DNA of 49,903 bases, taken from positions 1-49,903 of the forward strand of contig DF237574.1 in assembly GCA_000708835.1 (NCBI GenBank). The letters run 5' to 3'. This stretch comes from Klebsormidium nitens. Its lineage: Eukaryota; Streptophyta; Klebsormidiophyceae; Klebsormidiales; Klebsormidiaceae. Positions 13,059 to 26,388 of this stretch are shown here, one piece after another. The translations under genes were made by a program, and so were the position numbers. Each line of letters starts with the position of its first letter. Position 1 is the first letter of the stretch. Below the pieces are notes generated by a model, which did no database searches, was not told the DNA's origin, and worked only from the letters and a program-made list of their open reading frames with translations.

Positions 13059-14256
13059 TGCAACGATCAGTCCTCCTCGGATGCAATTTTGGCTCTGCAA
13101 TGTCGCCCGTTTTGAAGTTGTCGTTACGGATGGGTTTCAGTTCGAGTTGCTCTTGTGCGTGTCCCATGGCAACCTTGATTGGCCCAAAATCGCACGCAGC
13201 CCGTGCAGAAAAAGTTAATACGTGCGTCTTAAGATTTAGTCCGTGCGGTTCAATTTGAAGCGAGCTACACATGCGATCTTGAAATCCAATCAAAGCAACT
13301 CCAACGTGATTTTTGATCGCTTTTATTTTGGAAGACCAAGCGACTCAATCCTAATAACGATTTATACAATGGTCATAGGGGTCACGTTCGTAACGATCAC
13401 AACTTAGAACCCATGTTGCGCGTGGATGCATGTAGCGCCATTGCATTCGACCTGGGCCGTCATAGTGCCGGCCAGGTCGACTCAAATCATGCGTCCGATC
13501 AGCGCCAGCAGATTGACATGTACACCAGATTCAGATGGCTAACCTTGGTGCATGATGCGGTACCTCGTGAGGTCGGATTGCTTACAGTGACGGCAAGTGC
13601 CGCACTGCATGCCATGCATCATCATGGATATCCGGGCCCTGGGGGATCCATGGTCGGTCCCGACCGTCTGATCATTGAAACCGACCGATCGGAAGTCACT
13701 GATCTGCATATGGAGCATGATCGACTCAGTTGTACATGCACGTTCAATTGCAATCATTTGCATGATTACATACATGATGCTCGTCCAGAACAGCAGGCGG
13801 CGCGCGACAATATCAGACAGGCCAACTAGCTTATATTTCATGCCCGCCAAGTTGAAGCGGCTGTTTGTGCAGCCCGGCCAAGCATGGACTTAGCTCTTAA
13901 CGATCAGGTTCGCCATGGTATACTTTTCAGCCACCCGCAAGAGGATCGATGCGGTTAAGCATCAATGAAGTTATCTCGGAGCTAGTATTTAATCAAAGTA
14001 ATGTTGACATAATCACACCATCAATGGCTGAAGTCAGTGGACCCACGTGCACTTGAACTCTACATGTTGCTCAAGCTTGCTTATGTAGGTTACCGGTACG
14101 ATATACATACAACATGTTCAACTGCAGCAATCGACTAATATCCGGGCGCAACGTCTCTCAATAGCGCACTTCAATGGCTTTCCCGCCAAAACTGAGGTTT
14201 GCATACCTGCGAGTGGCGCTCTAAACACTTCGTAAAAGGTAAAGCAATCACCTAGC
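13059..14256. other. Intergenic between convergent TOC34 and P4-ATPase
   Basis: This is the shared 3' region of two convergent genes. An ATG-initiated open frame of 138 codons runs on the + strand at 13413-13829; its product is His-rich, matches nothing I recognise, and has an overlapping open frame on the other strand, so I do not call it a gene. The rest is AT-richer sequence with many ATGCAT-like words and no clear repeat. Confidence 0.4.
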
Positions 14257-17200
14257 TCAAACCGGATGCCGCGCCTCAGAGGGCGGCATCTCGAGGCTCG
14301 CCCCCGCGGCCGGCTGCCGCTTCCGCGCGCCCTTCTTCTTGCGCACCAGCCCCAGCACGCGCTTCGGCAGCTTGGTCACGCCCGCCACCATGTCGTCGAC
14401 CGCGCGCGAGAAGCCGACACCCGTGTCCTTCTGCGCGTGCGCCGCCATGGCCTGCCACGCCGCGGGGTCGCGCTTGAACAGCTCCGACTTCTCCACCTCC
14501 TGGACGATGTGCACGTCCAGCGGCTTGAGCAGGCGCTGCCCGCAGCGGTAGATGAAGTCGGGCAGCACCGCAACAGTCGGGACCAGCAGGCACAGCAGCC
14601 AGAACGCGGGCGCGGGGGCCAGCCGCTGCGGACAAGAAGGCATCGGGTGAGCCACGACGCGGGGAAAGCGGTACCGGAGTTGTTGGTTAGCGCGCTCAAG
14701 GCGGTAAAGAAAGGCTTAGGTAGCAGTGAGGCAGAGTTCAGAATGGGGCAGTGGGGCCTACTAGACGGGACGAAGCAAGGAGCCTGAGCCTCAAAACCGC
14801 CTTCCAAGCTCGCAGTTCTCTGCTACGTGAGTCTTAGTATGCGGGGCTGCCCTGCCCCTCACACTAACGGCCCCTGACCTTTGACGGAGTTAGGGCGTCT
14901 TGAAGGCAGTGAGCTCGAGCGGAGCTCAGGGAGGAAGCCACTGACCGCTTCCGGACAAGAAGCGCAGCAGCTTCTCGGCACCTCTCGACATTTCAAGGAA
15001 ACGAGGAAGAACACGACTCTCAGCCATCCTGATGGGAGCCAGCCGAAGCAGCGTATGGGTATGCGAAACGCTTTGCTGACAACCGGCGCATCGGCGTGCG
15101 GCGCTGACCTCGACGAGCGTCTTGTGCACGTTGGGCGAGATGTTGGTGGGCAGCGCGTTGTAGGCGAGGCAGAAGAGGTACCAGAGCGCCATGCTGCCCC
15201 AGATGAACAAATGATGGATCCACGTCCAATACCCGATGGCCACGCACATCTGGAACGTGACAGTCCACAGAATGCTCGTGTACATGGTCGTCCCGATGTC
15301 ATACATGCCCAACGAGCGGCCGTTGCGCGCAAACGCCTGGTTGGTGCAGCCTTGGATGATCAGGTAGTAGTTGATCAGCGATGCGTAGATGCCGTTCAAC
15401 TGCACAGGAGAGACGGCGGAACATCAGATAACGGACGCAGGGTATGTATTCTGGGGTGGCAACAGTGGTTAGGCCGTTTGTTGGACGGAAGAGGGAAGAC
15501 AAGGACTGCTATGTGACGGTGGGATCTGGCAGGCCGCTTCCAAGCCCGGGCCTTTGTGTTTAGGAAGGCGAGATTCACGGCGACAAACACGAAGCGATGA
15601 AAGGTGCCGTCAATCCTTGAAAGGTGCCAGAACCGGTATGCGTGCATCAATTAAGCTTGCGCAAGCGCAGGTGTGCAGGACTGGCGCCCAATGCTAAGCA
15701 CTGCTCGTGGGCCAGAGCCACAAGCTAGCCGGCTGCTGCTGAGTTGCCCATGAAGCCTCGGTGTAGCAGAAGCTGCCACAAGAAGAGGTTTGCTGGAAGC
15801 ACACCGTGCATCAAGCTGAGTTTATGAGACCTGGAGATTTTCCTCGAGGGCCAACGAGAGGGGAAACGTGGGGCTGACCATCCAGGCGGAGATTTTGGAC
15901 CAGGAGAAGTACGAGTTGGACTGCCCCTGCAGGTACAGCGCGGGGAAGGCCAGGCTGGTGGCCGCGCCCACGTCCTGGTCCAGCACGCCCACCGCAATCA
16001 CGGGCAGCGACGTGAAGATCAGATTGTAGAACGTCAGATACCTGGGGGAAAAGAACGAGGAGTAAGCCTTCGGGGACTTTGGTTCAGTCTCTGCGATGCA
16101 GCAGCATGAGAGCCCCCAAGCAATGGCAGAGATGCTTCATCAACAAGCTGAAGTTGCAGGCTAATCCCGGAAAACTTCCAAGGCAAGTACAGAAGACAAA
16201 ACACAGCAATGACGAGACGAAGCTAACGATTTGGGGCATGCCCAAAAGTGAAGCTCAGGTTTCCCCCAAAAGCCAGAAGGAGGCTTGAGGAGCGGAGCGG
16301 CGGTGCGCGCTGACCAGTCGTCGTAGATGGGCTGCACGCTGAAGAAGGCGTAGCGCGAGAAGAAGAAGAGCGTGAGGCCGAAGGTGACGTTTTTGTAGAA
16401 GAAGTAGCTGATCATCAGCGCAATGCGCCGGTAGCACCACCGCCCGTGCACCAGCAGCAGCCGCTCCAAGAAGCGGAACTGCCCGATCGCAAAGTCGCTC
16501 GCCATCACCGCCTGTGCCGAGAAGGAAGACACAGGTCACGCGGAAGGCTTGGGCTTTATTCCACTAGGTCTACATAAGAATGACTCCACAGCCTCTATTC
16601 GAAAATCGCAGAGCAGCACATACGTAGACCTTCTTCTGGCCTGACACGTTCAATCTCTTGTCATACATTTAGGCTGCTAGCATCTCAAGGGACCGTGACA
16701 ATTGATCATGAAGAGCCCGGAAGGAACTCCGACTGCCGGGCCGGACGATTGCCAGCAGCGTTCCCAAACAAACTGGAGCCTTGACCTGGCGAAGCTTGCA
16801 CCCGACCATTGGCTCTTGGTTTCAGGACCATTTTCAACGCCAACCACGCATTGCTCTTTTGAGTCTCAGCTGACGTGTCAGCGTACTATTCCCCTGATGT
16901 GCGGTGTGCTGACCTGCGTGCCCTCGAAGCCGCTGATGCCCACCCCAATGTCCGCTGCGTTGATCATGCCTACGTCGTTGGCGCCATCCCCAATGCCCAA
17001 ACAGATCTTGCCCAGCGCCTCCTTCACCAAGTACGTCACCTGCACACGCACATGTAGTGCCGTCAAACCTCAGCACCCCCCTCACGCAATTTACACGTCA
17101 CTCTGAGATATCGATTTCACAAGAGATCGTCGGTCGAGGAAATATCGCGCGCTGATTTGCCCTCTCGGATTCTCCCCTGCTGACAGCTGCTGAAACGTCC

Positions 17201-20200
17201 AGTGGCTTCGGCCTCCTCTCCCTTTGCAACTTAAAGCCAACGATGGAGCCAGCCCTGCCCCCTGTCTAGTTCGCCCCGACCGCTGACACGACTCCTTGTG
17301 TAGCAGACAACGGAAAGGCTTTGAGTTAAGCGCAATTGAGGACTAAACAACGGCAATATACCGTAAGCGGACAATTCTTGCAGGATTTGTGATCTGTCGA
17401 TGGAGCAAGGGAACTGGAGGAATGTCGCCTCGAAGGCTGACGAAGAGATGGTTTCATTCGGTATCGCACAGAGGGCAGAGAAGAGGTATACATTCTGAGA
17501 TGGAGAGATCTATCCGGTGTGCTCACCAGCGCCTTTTGCTTGGGCGACACGCGGCACGCGATGACGGCCGCGCACGCCTGCGCCAGCTCCAGGAACTTGT
17601 CCTTGTTCTGCGCGTCCAGCGCAAAGGTAAGGCTCTTGCCGTCGATCACCAGCGCAAACACGCCCGGCGCCGCATCCGGGTTTTCGGTCTCCTTCTTGCG
17701 CAGCGCCGCAATGCGCGCCAGCCCGGCCTCCAGTTGCTCCACTGTCAGCCGCATCGATACCTGCACCGGGAGGAGCACAAGTGAGTCCTAGATAGCTACC
17801 AAGAACGGAATCGTAAGAGCGGTCAGATGGGGAACGCAAACACAGGTTGCCCGGCACCCCCTTCTCGTGCAACGACCCTGCCTGCTCCCAAGGCAATCAT
17901 TCGCACGCAACAGCAGAAAAGTTTGGCACGGGTCTCTGGCAATTAACAGACAGCGCCCAATATATCCGCTTATTTGGAAGACACGACCTGTGGCAGTGCC
18001 GGGACACCAATGTCATCAAAGCGTTGCCATCGCTGCGCCTTCCGCATAGGCAGCCCCTTGCGGCGCTCACTTCAAAGAGCTTGTCCTTGTCGCCCGCCTC
18101 GTCCGCGGCCGCGACCTCGGGCCGATCGAGCGTGACGAGGATGCGGTCCATGCCCTGGCGGAGCAGGCTGCACGCGTACCCGATGTTGATCGCCGTCTCC
18201 ACCTTGTCGCCCGTCAGCACCCAGATCTTCAGCCCCGCCTGCCGCCAAGATCAAGAAGCGCGCCCGTCAGCGCGCAGGAAAGAATGAGAACGGCACAGGC
18301 AGGCCCGTACACATTGGCAAGCTCAGCGGCGGCTTCCTTGACGGTTTCCGCAACCCATCCTATCTCAAAGCACGGAGAACGATGGCATTTGTCGACCAAA
18401 AGGTCCCGTTGTTGGTTAAATACGGTCAGCTTGACCTGTTTAAAGTGTCCGCTCGTGCGTCACCTTGATGGCAAGAACAGGACAAGCTTGGCGTGTACTG
18501 AAGTGGGTGCGCACGTCACCTTGGCGAGCTTGTCGATGGTCTCGGGCACGCCTGCCTGCAGTTTGTCCTCCACGCCGCTGCAGCCCAGCAGCGTCAGGTC
18601 GCGCTCAATCTCCTCCGCGGCCTCGTCCACCTTTTGACCACGGTCAGGGCCCACGATTGCCTTGGCAGCGTCGTACGTCTGCACGTAAAGAAGCCGCGGG
18701 AAAAGGTCAGGGAAAAAAGCGCCTTTGGGTAGCGTGCTCAGTAAAACACCCAACGCAGGGAGTCCGGACACAGAGGAATCCCGGTGCAGGCTTATTATGT
18801 TACCTACGCAGGAAAACGCCTTGGCAGCGTCTTATATCTGCCACAGAGCAGCCAGCGACAGAAGCTCAAGATGAAATTCGTCCACAAGAGGGTTCCCGTA
18901 CAGTAGCTTGGTGACAGAAACCCCGCGCGGTAAAATGTCGAAACCAGTACACTCTAGTGAAGATTCGCGTGGCCCATATCCAGTTTGAAACGACTACAGA
19001 ACAAAGATTGTCAGAACGCATCGTCAATTAGTCACAAGCGGGTCACCACCTTTGCCTTTCAGAAACTCTGTTAACATTAACTCTGTTATGTATCGGTTTC
19101 CGGAGCAGCTTCTCCAGATTCGCAAACTCATTCCAAGACAGGCATCGCCAGGTCCTCGTGGTGGGCAGCCGTTTGCGAAGGTTGTGTCAAGCTCCACAAG
19201 GACCGCCATAGCACGCTTAAAAGCACGGCCACGGCGCCTGCTCACCTTGCTCCAGGCCTTGTACTCGGCGGGGTCCAGGACGCGGAAGCCGAAGCAGAGT
19301 GTGCGCAGGCCGGCCTGGCTGTACTGCTCCAGGTGCTCCTTGGTGGCCGCCGCATATTGGCGACCCGAGGAGCCCAAACGCTCGTAGATCACATTGTCGG
19401 CACCCTGCGCACGTACGACCAACTGGTCATCCTCCGAGAGCGAAGAAAGCAAAAGATGTGATACGAAAAGTACGAAAGTGGACGACGAAAAGGCAGAGCA
19501 ACAGTCGGAAGGAAGTAATCGAGTGGACGGACCAAGAATTTCGTGAAAAAGTATTCAGACACTCTTGCAAAGGCAATGGAAGGCGTTGCATGTAAGGAAT
19601 GCGCAGGCTGTGGCTCCCACCTTGGTGAGCAGCAGGATTTTGCCGGCGGGGTCCTTGACAATGACGCTCATGCGCTTGCGCGTGCTGTCAAACTCGAGCA
19701 GGTTCAGAATCTCATACTTGCACTCGACCTCCTTGCCGTCCTCGCTCTCTGAAGGCTCTGAGACAAACACCGCGCTCGACGTGCGCCTGCAGCAAAGCCA
19801 GAAAGAATCAATAACCGTGACACAAGTGGCCTACTTCGTAAATTCCCGGCAGAAGAATAACGAGAGCCATCGAGCGCCCTAATAAACATCACGCAGTGTT
19901 CCAGCAATATGGCCGCATCAAGCATAGAAACCAAGCAAGCTCGAAGAGCAAGCTCTCTGACAGCCCCATGCTCGTCAAGCACTGCGGAAGATTGACCAAA
20001 ATCTACAAACTTATCCGAAACACGCGATGCTTGACTGCCAATCAAACGGAACCAGTCATCTAGGAAAGCAACGGTTCCCACGTTAGTCAACCCAGTAAAA
20101 CGCCCCATTGAATCGACTCCTTGTTGATTTCTTGTTAACAAGTAGCCAGCTACTGCCTGTGTCTGAATTCGTCCACTTCCAACGCCCCCCGCCCGCACCC

Positions 20201-23200
20201 CCAGCTCACCGGTAGAAGAAGAAGCCGAACGCGGCGGCCGCCTCGACGAGCGCGCCCTCGTCGGGGCTCTCGACTTGGTAGATGATCTTGTCGCGCGTTG
20301 GCTCCCCTTCCGGGATGGCCGTGTGGCACACAGCGAGCACACGGAAGAACATGCGCAGCGTGCCGGGGTCCGCCTCTTCCAGCCAGTGCCCCCCCTGCAG
20401 CCGCTCGTCCACCAGATTAAACCCCTTGCGCTTCGCGCGCGGGGACCGTACCGGCGACGACACCGTCCCGCTGCTCGGGGACAACGGCCGGGGCGCACCG
20501 ACAGAGCCGTTTGCGGAGCCCTTTGGGCTGCTGATTGCGCCCGGCAAGTTGCCCCGCCCGTCCGAACCAGCGTCAGTGGGCCCCGCTTCGATTTCTCCAA
20601 TTGAGAGCGGTGGCGGGGGAGCGCCGTTGGAGGCGGGCGAGGAGGTCGGGGAGAGCTCGCCGGCGCCCCCAGACTCTTCGTCGCCGTGCCAGCGGCCCTC
20701 CGCTTTGAGGCGCTTGATGGCCGCTTTTTCTACCTCCGTTTGGCCAGTCTGGGGCGCAAGAAGTGGAAAAGGTCAGGCACACGCTGGGCAGGCTGCGCCA
20801 GCCCGGGCAACAATCGTAAAAACAAATGGTCGAAACAGAAAATGCAGGAGCTTACGTCAGCGTGAAGCAAAGCGACGAAGGACCAATAAAAGAATGACGG
20901 TTGTAAAGCCTGTATCATATGGTGAGGGCTGGTCGAGCACATCAAATACAGAGCAAAGATGCTGGAGTGGATAAAAGGTGCGCCCTTACCCCGTAGGTGA
21001 CCCCCGCGATGCTGCACTTGAAGAACTCCATCTGGTTGCACGTCAGGGTGCCCGTCTTGTCCGTCAGGATGGTGTCGATCTGCAAAGCAAAGCGACAGAC
21101 GAGCTCACAAACGCTGCAAGAACGTGCACTGCACACAAATTGCTCTGGCCACAACACCCAAACCTAGAGTTTTGCATGTAGAGTGAGTGTATTATATTCA
21201 CTGCTCTGAAAACACTCTTCGATTTGATTGCCCGAGCTACGTTAGCGCACCTGTCCGAGCTCCTCGTTCAAGTTGGACGTGCGGCAGTTGGTGGGCTGGT
21301 CCGTCTCGGGATAGTACATAGTGCGGTCCTGCATACGACAGCACGACACAATCATTGTGCGCGATCAATCTTGGTTCCAGGTACGGTTCACTCAGAAAGA
21401 GTCTCACTGGACGCCAGACGGGCGCCTCGCTTGGTCATGCGAACACAGCTCAGCAGGTCATAAGAGCTGCACCACTGCACGAGAAGCATGCAGGAAGTTG
21501 GTATAAGGATGCAAGCAAATGTTGAGTCTAGGGAGCTTGACACTAGGGAGCTTGACACTTAGACACTCTCTCGCCCTTTCATGCTGGCATGGTGAGTGGT
21601 CTGACCTGCGAGATGTTGAAGGCCTGGATGACCTTGACGATCTCGACGGTGACGTAAAGCGAGATGGGGATGAGGTACCCGTACAGGATGAAGGCCGTAA
21701 CGAACTGCGTGATGCCGCTCACTGCCGCGCGGTCGGGGTCCCAGTACACCTCGTGCTGGAACGGACCCAGGTAGAACGCGCCAGGCATCGCGCGCTTCGT
21801 CAGCAGCCCTGCACGCAGCCGCGGGGGAGAGAAGTGAGATTCGAACCGACCTGAACCTAAAAGGAGGACCAGCATTTCCCTCGGTCTGGATTGCCTGAGT
21901 TCTGAAAAGTCTTGAACCACCCAAATCGTAAGCTAGCATTTGACGGAAGCTCAAATCGGGTGACCAGGTATTGCGCGCTTCGTCAGCAGCCATGCACGCA
22001 GCCGGGTGGGGGAATTGGATAGCAAACAACCTGAAAACCATTAGTTGGCTAGCACTAATGGTTCTGACTTCTCATGTTCTGGGGTGTGAAAATTGCCCAG
22101 AGCGTACACTAGTGATTGATGAATCGAAGCTCAGAGGAGCAGTTCAATGACTAGAGGAAAACTGCCGTAGAAAGAATCGCCGCGATATCTTTGATGGAAC
22201 AGGCCTTGAGAGCGCACGCGACAAGCCTGCAGTAGCGGCTTCAGGCAGCCACAACATTCCTCTTCATAGGGCGGCGGAACTTCACCCATCTCAATCATTG
22301 TAACTCGAGTGGGATTCAGCACACCTGAGACTACATTATCATTGGACTTGACCAAGCCAAACACCGAATGGAATTCACAAAGTATAGAAGGAACTTGGAA
22401 AATCCAAGTGGACATAGAAGTTATCATTCATTGACCTGATTGTCAAGTAGTACGTCGTATACCTGTCATGATGACAGAATGAGTAGTAAAGTAGCCTCCG
22501 CTGTCGAAAAGTAATTGCTGGTTTCCAACGGGTTTCAGGTTAATCAGTGCCCGAATGCACAGCTCACCGTAGACCAGCCCGGTGATGAAGGCCATGACGA
22601 AGAGCCACGCAAAGAGCGCGAGAATGATTTTGTCCATCTGGCGCTCCAGGCTGCTGCGCTTGCTGGGCGGGTCCGTCGCGTTCTGCATCACCTTCGTGTC
22701 GTGCCCCGCAAAGATGACCGCCCCAACCACCCACTCCGTGTTGCGCAGCTTAGAGTCTCGCAGCAGGATGGATGCGGGCGGGATGGAAGTGGTCTGCTCC
22801 TTCCACTCCAAGGTGCCCACAAACGTGTACAGGGACGGGTTTGGGTCCTCGCATTTGATGTGCGCGTCCTTGAAGCTGCAGTAGGGGGAGGACCAGAGCA
22901 CTTAAGCCAGATCTACGCAAAATTTCACGAAGTTGCCGCTGCAACCCTTCGTTGATTCGACTGAGGCTCACCTAAAGCTGCACAACCGCCCTGCAGTCCA
23001 GTGCCTTTGCCAGAACCCCTCCAGCCTGGTCAGCCTACAGACGGCTGCCAACGACTCAATCCGGCTGGCTAAAAGTTTCACTCAGAGGTTGTCTGCAAGC
23101 ATGACAGACGAAGAAGCCAACCGTTCTACTGACGCTTGGAAAGTCTGCATGATTTGCAAGTCATTATTTTCTGGAAAGGGAGACCGGCCTAAAGGAAAAG

Positions 23201-24698
23201 TGAGAAGGGCATTCACTTGCGGGAGACCTTTCAACAGGAAAGAGAAATAGAACATGATGATTCCAAAAGCGCCACCTGCCTGCCGTGCTGCGCCTCACCT
23301 GGCAAGGTCGCTGTGCACCTGCAGTGTCTGCTCCAGCGCGCGCCGCACCTTCAGGTTCGTCTCCCCGTCCAGGTTCATGGTCTCCACGTAGCAGGACGCC
23401 TCCTCTGAGCTGGACGACAGGAACAGCAGGTCCGCGGGGAAGAATGCGTCCTTCTCCACCTTCACCACGTCCCCTACGCGCAGGTCGCGCCACCGCACCG
23501 ACTCCAGCTGCCCTCCGCCGCTGTGCCGCAACACCTGGCAGACACAGGACGAAATTAAACGCCAGGATAGTGGGGACTGGCGTATACTACATAATCAGCA
23601 ACCAAGGGCGGCACAGGAATCTGAGAAATGGGGGCCATGACCACATGTGCGAGCAGGGGCTTGCCCAAGGAACAAAGCCCCAAGCTCCATGTCCGCAAGG
23701 AAGGCGGCAAGCTACGAGTGGGTGCTGAATACAACTGTTTGCACTGACCGCCTCAGATTGCACTTTACCCTGCTACCTTTACGGGAAAGATCTGGGCCCG
23801 CTTTGAACAAAGTCGCGATGCATGGCCCTTTCACTACTTCAAGGTGCCCTCTTCACTTCAATACTCAGAGAAGTCAGGTTAGCAGAGGTGCAGTTCCTCT
23901 GTCATTCGTGCCGAAGAGTGTTCCTTGATGTACCGATTGACGGGACTGACCTTGAACCAGCCAACCTCTCAGTCTGCCAATGTACTGGGGGGGATACAAT
24001 CAAGGGCCTCCCCCAAGCTCTCAGCCGACAAGCTGCCATGCAATTTCAGCAGATTACCACCTACCTTGCGGTTGTTGATCTCCACGTCGGCCCCATGCCG
24101 ACGCCAGTCCTCAATCTGCAAGCAGAATAAGCAACATCTGTTGAGCTCGGAGGTCAAGTCTGCAGTCTTTGCTCATTCAACAATCCAAGCCCCCTCAGGG
24201 CAGGCCCCATCGCTGTGTGTGGAAAACAAAGAGTTGAAGCTGATGATGAGGGGCAATCCTCCTGACACCAGCAGCAAGTAAACAAATCTACATGCGGGGC
24301 GGCCAACATGAGAGCACCAGGAGGTAGAGCCGTACCGCTTCTTTGATGAGCGAGACTCCAATGACGAATATCAACGGAAGAATGACAGTGACGGGGCTGT
24401 ATGGCGTGAGCGGTGTGAGGGAGATGGCAGCGGAGAAGAGGAAGTAGAGGTTGGCCAGCCGCCGGAACTGCTCGTAGAGGCCCTTGGGGAAGAAGGTGAG
24501 CAGGGTGTACTTGGTGGTGCTCGTGCGATTCAACGGGTACCTGGAGGCTGCGCTCCGCTCGGGCTCGTTGAGCCATAGCTCACGCGAGAACCCCCCCGCT
24601 CCAACTTCGTCACGCGCGCTCAGGTTTTCGGTGGTCTTGGGGGCCGCCACGCAGCACTTGAGGTGCGCAGGGATGCCCACCTTCTTGATGGGGCCCAT
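14257..24698 (-). CDS. P4-type phospholipid-transporting ATPase (aminophospholipid flippase, ALA family)
   Basis: Flips phospholipids to the cytosolic leaflet of Golgi, endosomal or plasma membranes, normally with a CDC50/ALIS partner. 18 exons on the minus strand: 24698-24336, 24115-24065, 23534-23299, 22875-22568, 21808-21606, 21328-21251, 21079-20990, 20748-20210, 19786-19621, 19404-19246, 18678-18520, 18238-18071, 17760-17527, 17039-16914, 16511-16315, 16041-15879, 15399-15109, 14625-14257. The product is about 1,299 aa. Phases agree at every junction and all introns are GT-AG. Landmarks: [18 protein letters not shown] near the first helix; A-domain DGET at 194-197; PISL at 367-370, where P-type pumps that move ions usually have PEGL; phosphorylation motif DKTGTLT with Asp420; nucleotide-domain [12 protein letters not shown]; hinge GDGANDVGM near 935-943; and a C-terminal membrane block. 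A Ser/Pro/Gly-rich insert of about 88 residues (464-551) lies in the loop after the phosphorylation site. Which ALA subgroup it belongs to cannot be settled by eye. Confidence 0.96.
21528..21557. repeat. Two-copy 15-bp tandem repeat in a P4-ATPase intron
   Basis: Two exact, adjacent copies of CTAGGGAGCTTGACA lie inside the intron 21329-21605... more precisely between exons ending at 21251-21328 and 21606-21808. The repeat is a recent slippage-type duplication with no evident function. Confidence 0.85.
21781..22004. repeat. Duplicated splice-acceptor/exon edge inside a P4-ATPase intron
   Basis: The 41 bp at 21781-21821 reappear at 21964-22004 with three mismatches. On the minus strand copy 1 contains the real acceptor and the first 28 nt of the exon 21808-21606. 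Copy 2 lies upstream within the intron, and its acceptor dinucleotide reads AT instead of AG (base 21992), so it cannot serve as a GT-AG acceptor. Weaker similarity continues about 35 bp on the intron side. Confidence 0.85.
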
Positions 24699-25474
24699 GC
24701 CAGCCGCAAGCAGGGGGGCAGGAAGGGGGGGGGCGCCCAGCTCAGATGGAAAGAGTGCGCCGGAGTCTAAGGCAACAAGAGCGGCCAGCTTGCTAAGGTG
24801 ATCAATTTAGGGTGTTGGGCCAATAGATGCAGTAAAGGGCACCTACGGGACAACACTCGAACGACACTGACTACTTTGTCAAACAACACATCAGAGTATC
24901 TGCCGAGCTTTCAAATATTTGTAAGTGTCTTCAGAAGTGAAGGAGCCTGCCCTGTCTCGGTCTGAAGCTCCAGATTCAGGTGCGTCTTGCAATAATTATG
25001 CGTTCTGGCCCCTGGGCAGATTCTCTGACTGTTTCAGGTCAACATGGATAGAAGCAAGCCGGGCGGCCACATTCCCAACTAATTGCAACTCAGCTCTAAC
25101 AATTTAGCTGCACAGGAACTCGCAGCACCCCAGCTTTGTATCAAAAGTGTCCGCAAATGCCATGCCAAAACCGCAGCGGGCGCTTGTGCCTGTTCAACGC
25201 AATTAGTGGAAGCCCCAATTGCTGAAAGAACACGGCAGCCCTGCCCAGCCGTGTTCTTACACTATCCCGCTAGCAGCAGTGCTGACTGTGAGTTTGGGGT
25301 CAAGCTAACTTGGGTCCAAGCCGCCATGAAATCCAGCATGGCCAGCTGGATTGGGCGCCGCGCTGACCAGCAGGGCTGGCACCAATGGCAACAGTGGCAG
25401 CAGCTCTGCGCACAAGCTGCGCTAATCCTCGGAAGTTCCTGAATTCTGCTGAGCTGTACCGGCAGTGTACGGGC

Positions 25475-25482
25475 TGACGTCA
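25475..25482. promoter_or_regulatory. TGACGTCA bZIP-type palindrome
   Basis: TGACGTCA sits within the longer perfect palindrome GCTGACGTCAGC (25473-25484), about 780 bp upstream of the P4-ATPase start. The core is a classical site for bZIP dimers such as TGA and CREB/ATF-type factors. Function here is inference. Confidence 0.3.
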
Positions 25483-26380
25483 GCCATGATGTTCGGAGGT
25501 TGAATTGAAACTTGTTTTGACAAGTGTAAACTTCGAACTTGAACTTTCAACTGTCCAATAGGAGCTCAGAGATGAGCCAGCAAGGCTGGCCCGGGAAGGG
25601 GGCCCGGTATTATAGGGCCGGGCGGATAAATAGGTGCAGTTCCTCTGGCAACTTCGAACTCAGTTGAACAAAGCTCAAACTTGAAGTTCAAGTCGAGTTT
25701 TGACGTACGGTTCTGTTCAATACTAGAGCAAGTTTGACTTTGTTTACACTTTACTGTCTGTGCACAGAGTGCAAGCGCCGTCGATCTCGTTTAATTCTTT
25801 TCAATCGACGATCACTATTGCAAGAGAATCTTTCAAATCATTCATGCTGTGAGTCTTGATGAGTACACGGCAGTTCTGCGTTGTCTTTCGGGACATATAA
25901 GTCAGGATACCACTGTGATACATTGCAGGGACCCGTAGTTCTTCTGGTTCTGATGGGCTTAGCTGATCCATCAAGGATCGCACTCCAGAACACAAATGCT
26001 GGCAAACTCGCGATTAGTGGGAGAGACTAATTACTGTGCTTGAACGGAGTAGGTTGCATGCAGGATATATAGTTTTGAGCATGCTTCCGTTTCGTTCAAT
26101 CTGGTCCATGCTTAGGTGCAAGAAACATACGGTTTTGTCAGCGCGGAGAGGGGCAAAAAGATAAAAAATCCGACAAAAATAAATCATGACTGAACAGGGG
26201 CCTTTATTTTACATAAATGATGAGAACAGTGAATTAGTACTTTGAGCGCTTGGGTTGATCGAGTCCACTGTAATTGACGTGTTATCAGAGGTCGAAGTGG
26301 GTCACTGCAATCAATCAGTAAACAGGGTGTTGGTACCTTGAACAAACTCTAGCCCAAATCTAGCCATGTAACATGAAAAT

Positions 26381-26388
26381 TGACGTCA
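26381..26388. promoter_or_regulatory. TGACGTCA bZIP-type palindrome
   Basis: This is the second exact TGACGTCA in the same intergenic region, about 1.7 kb upstream of the P4-ATPase start. It has the same core as the sites at 25475 and 26535; flanking bases differ, so it does not come from a simple duplication. Confidence 0.25.

Noticed and set aside
21830-21852. tRNA T-loop-like GGTTCGAATC on the minus strand
   Set aside because: The five-base stem does not pair and there is no A-box or acceptor stem at the right distance.
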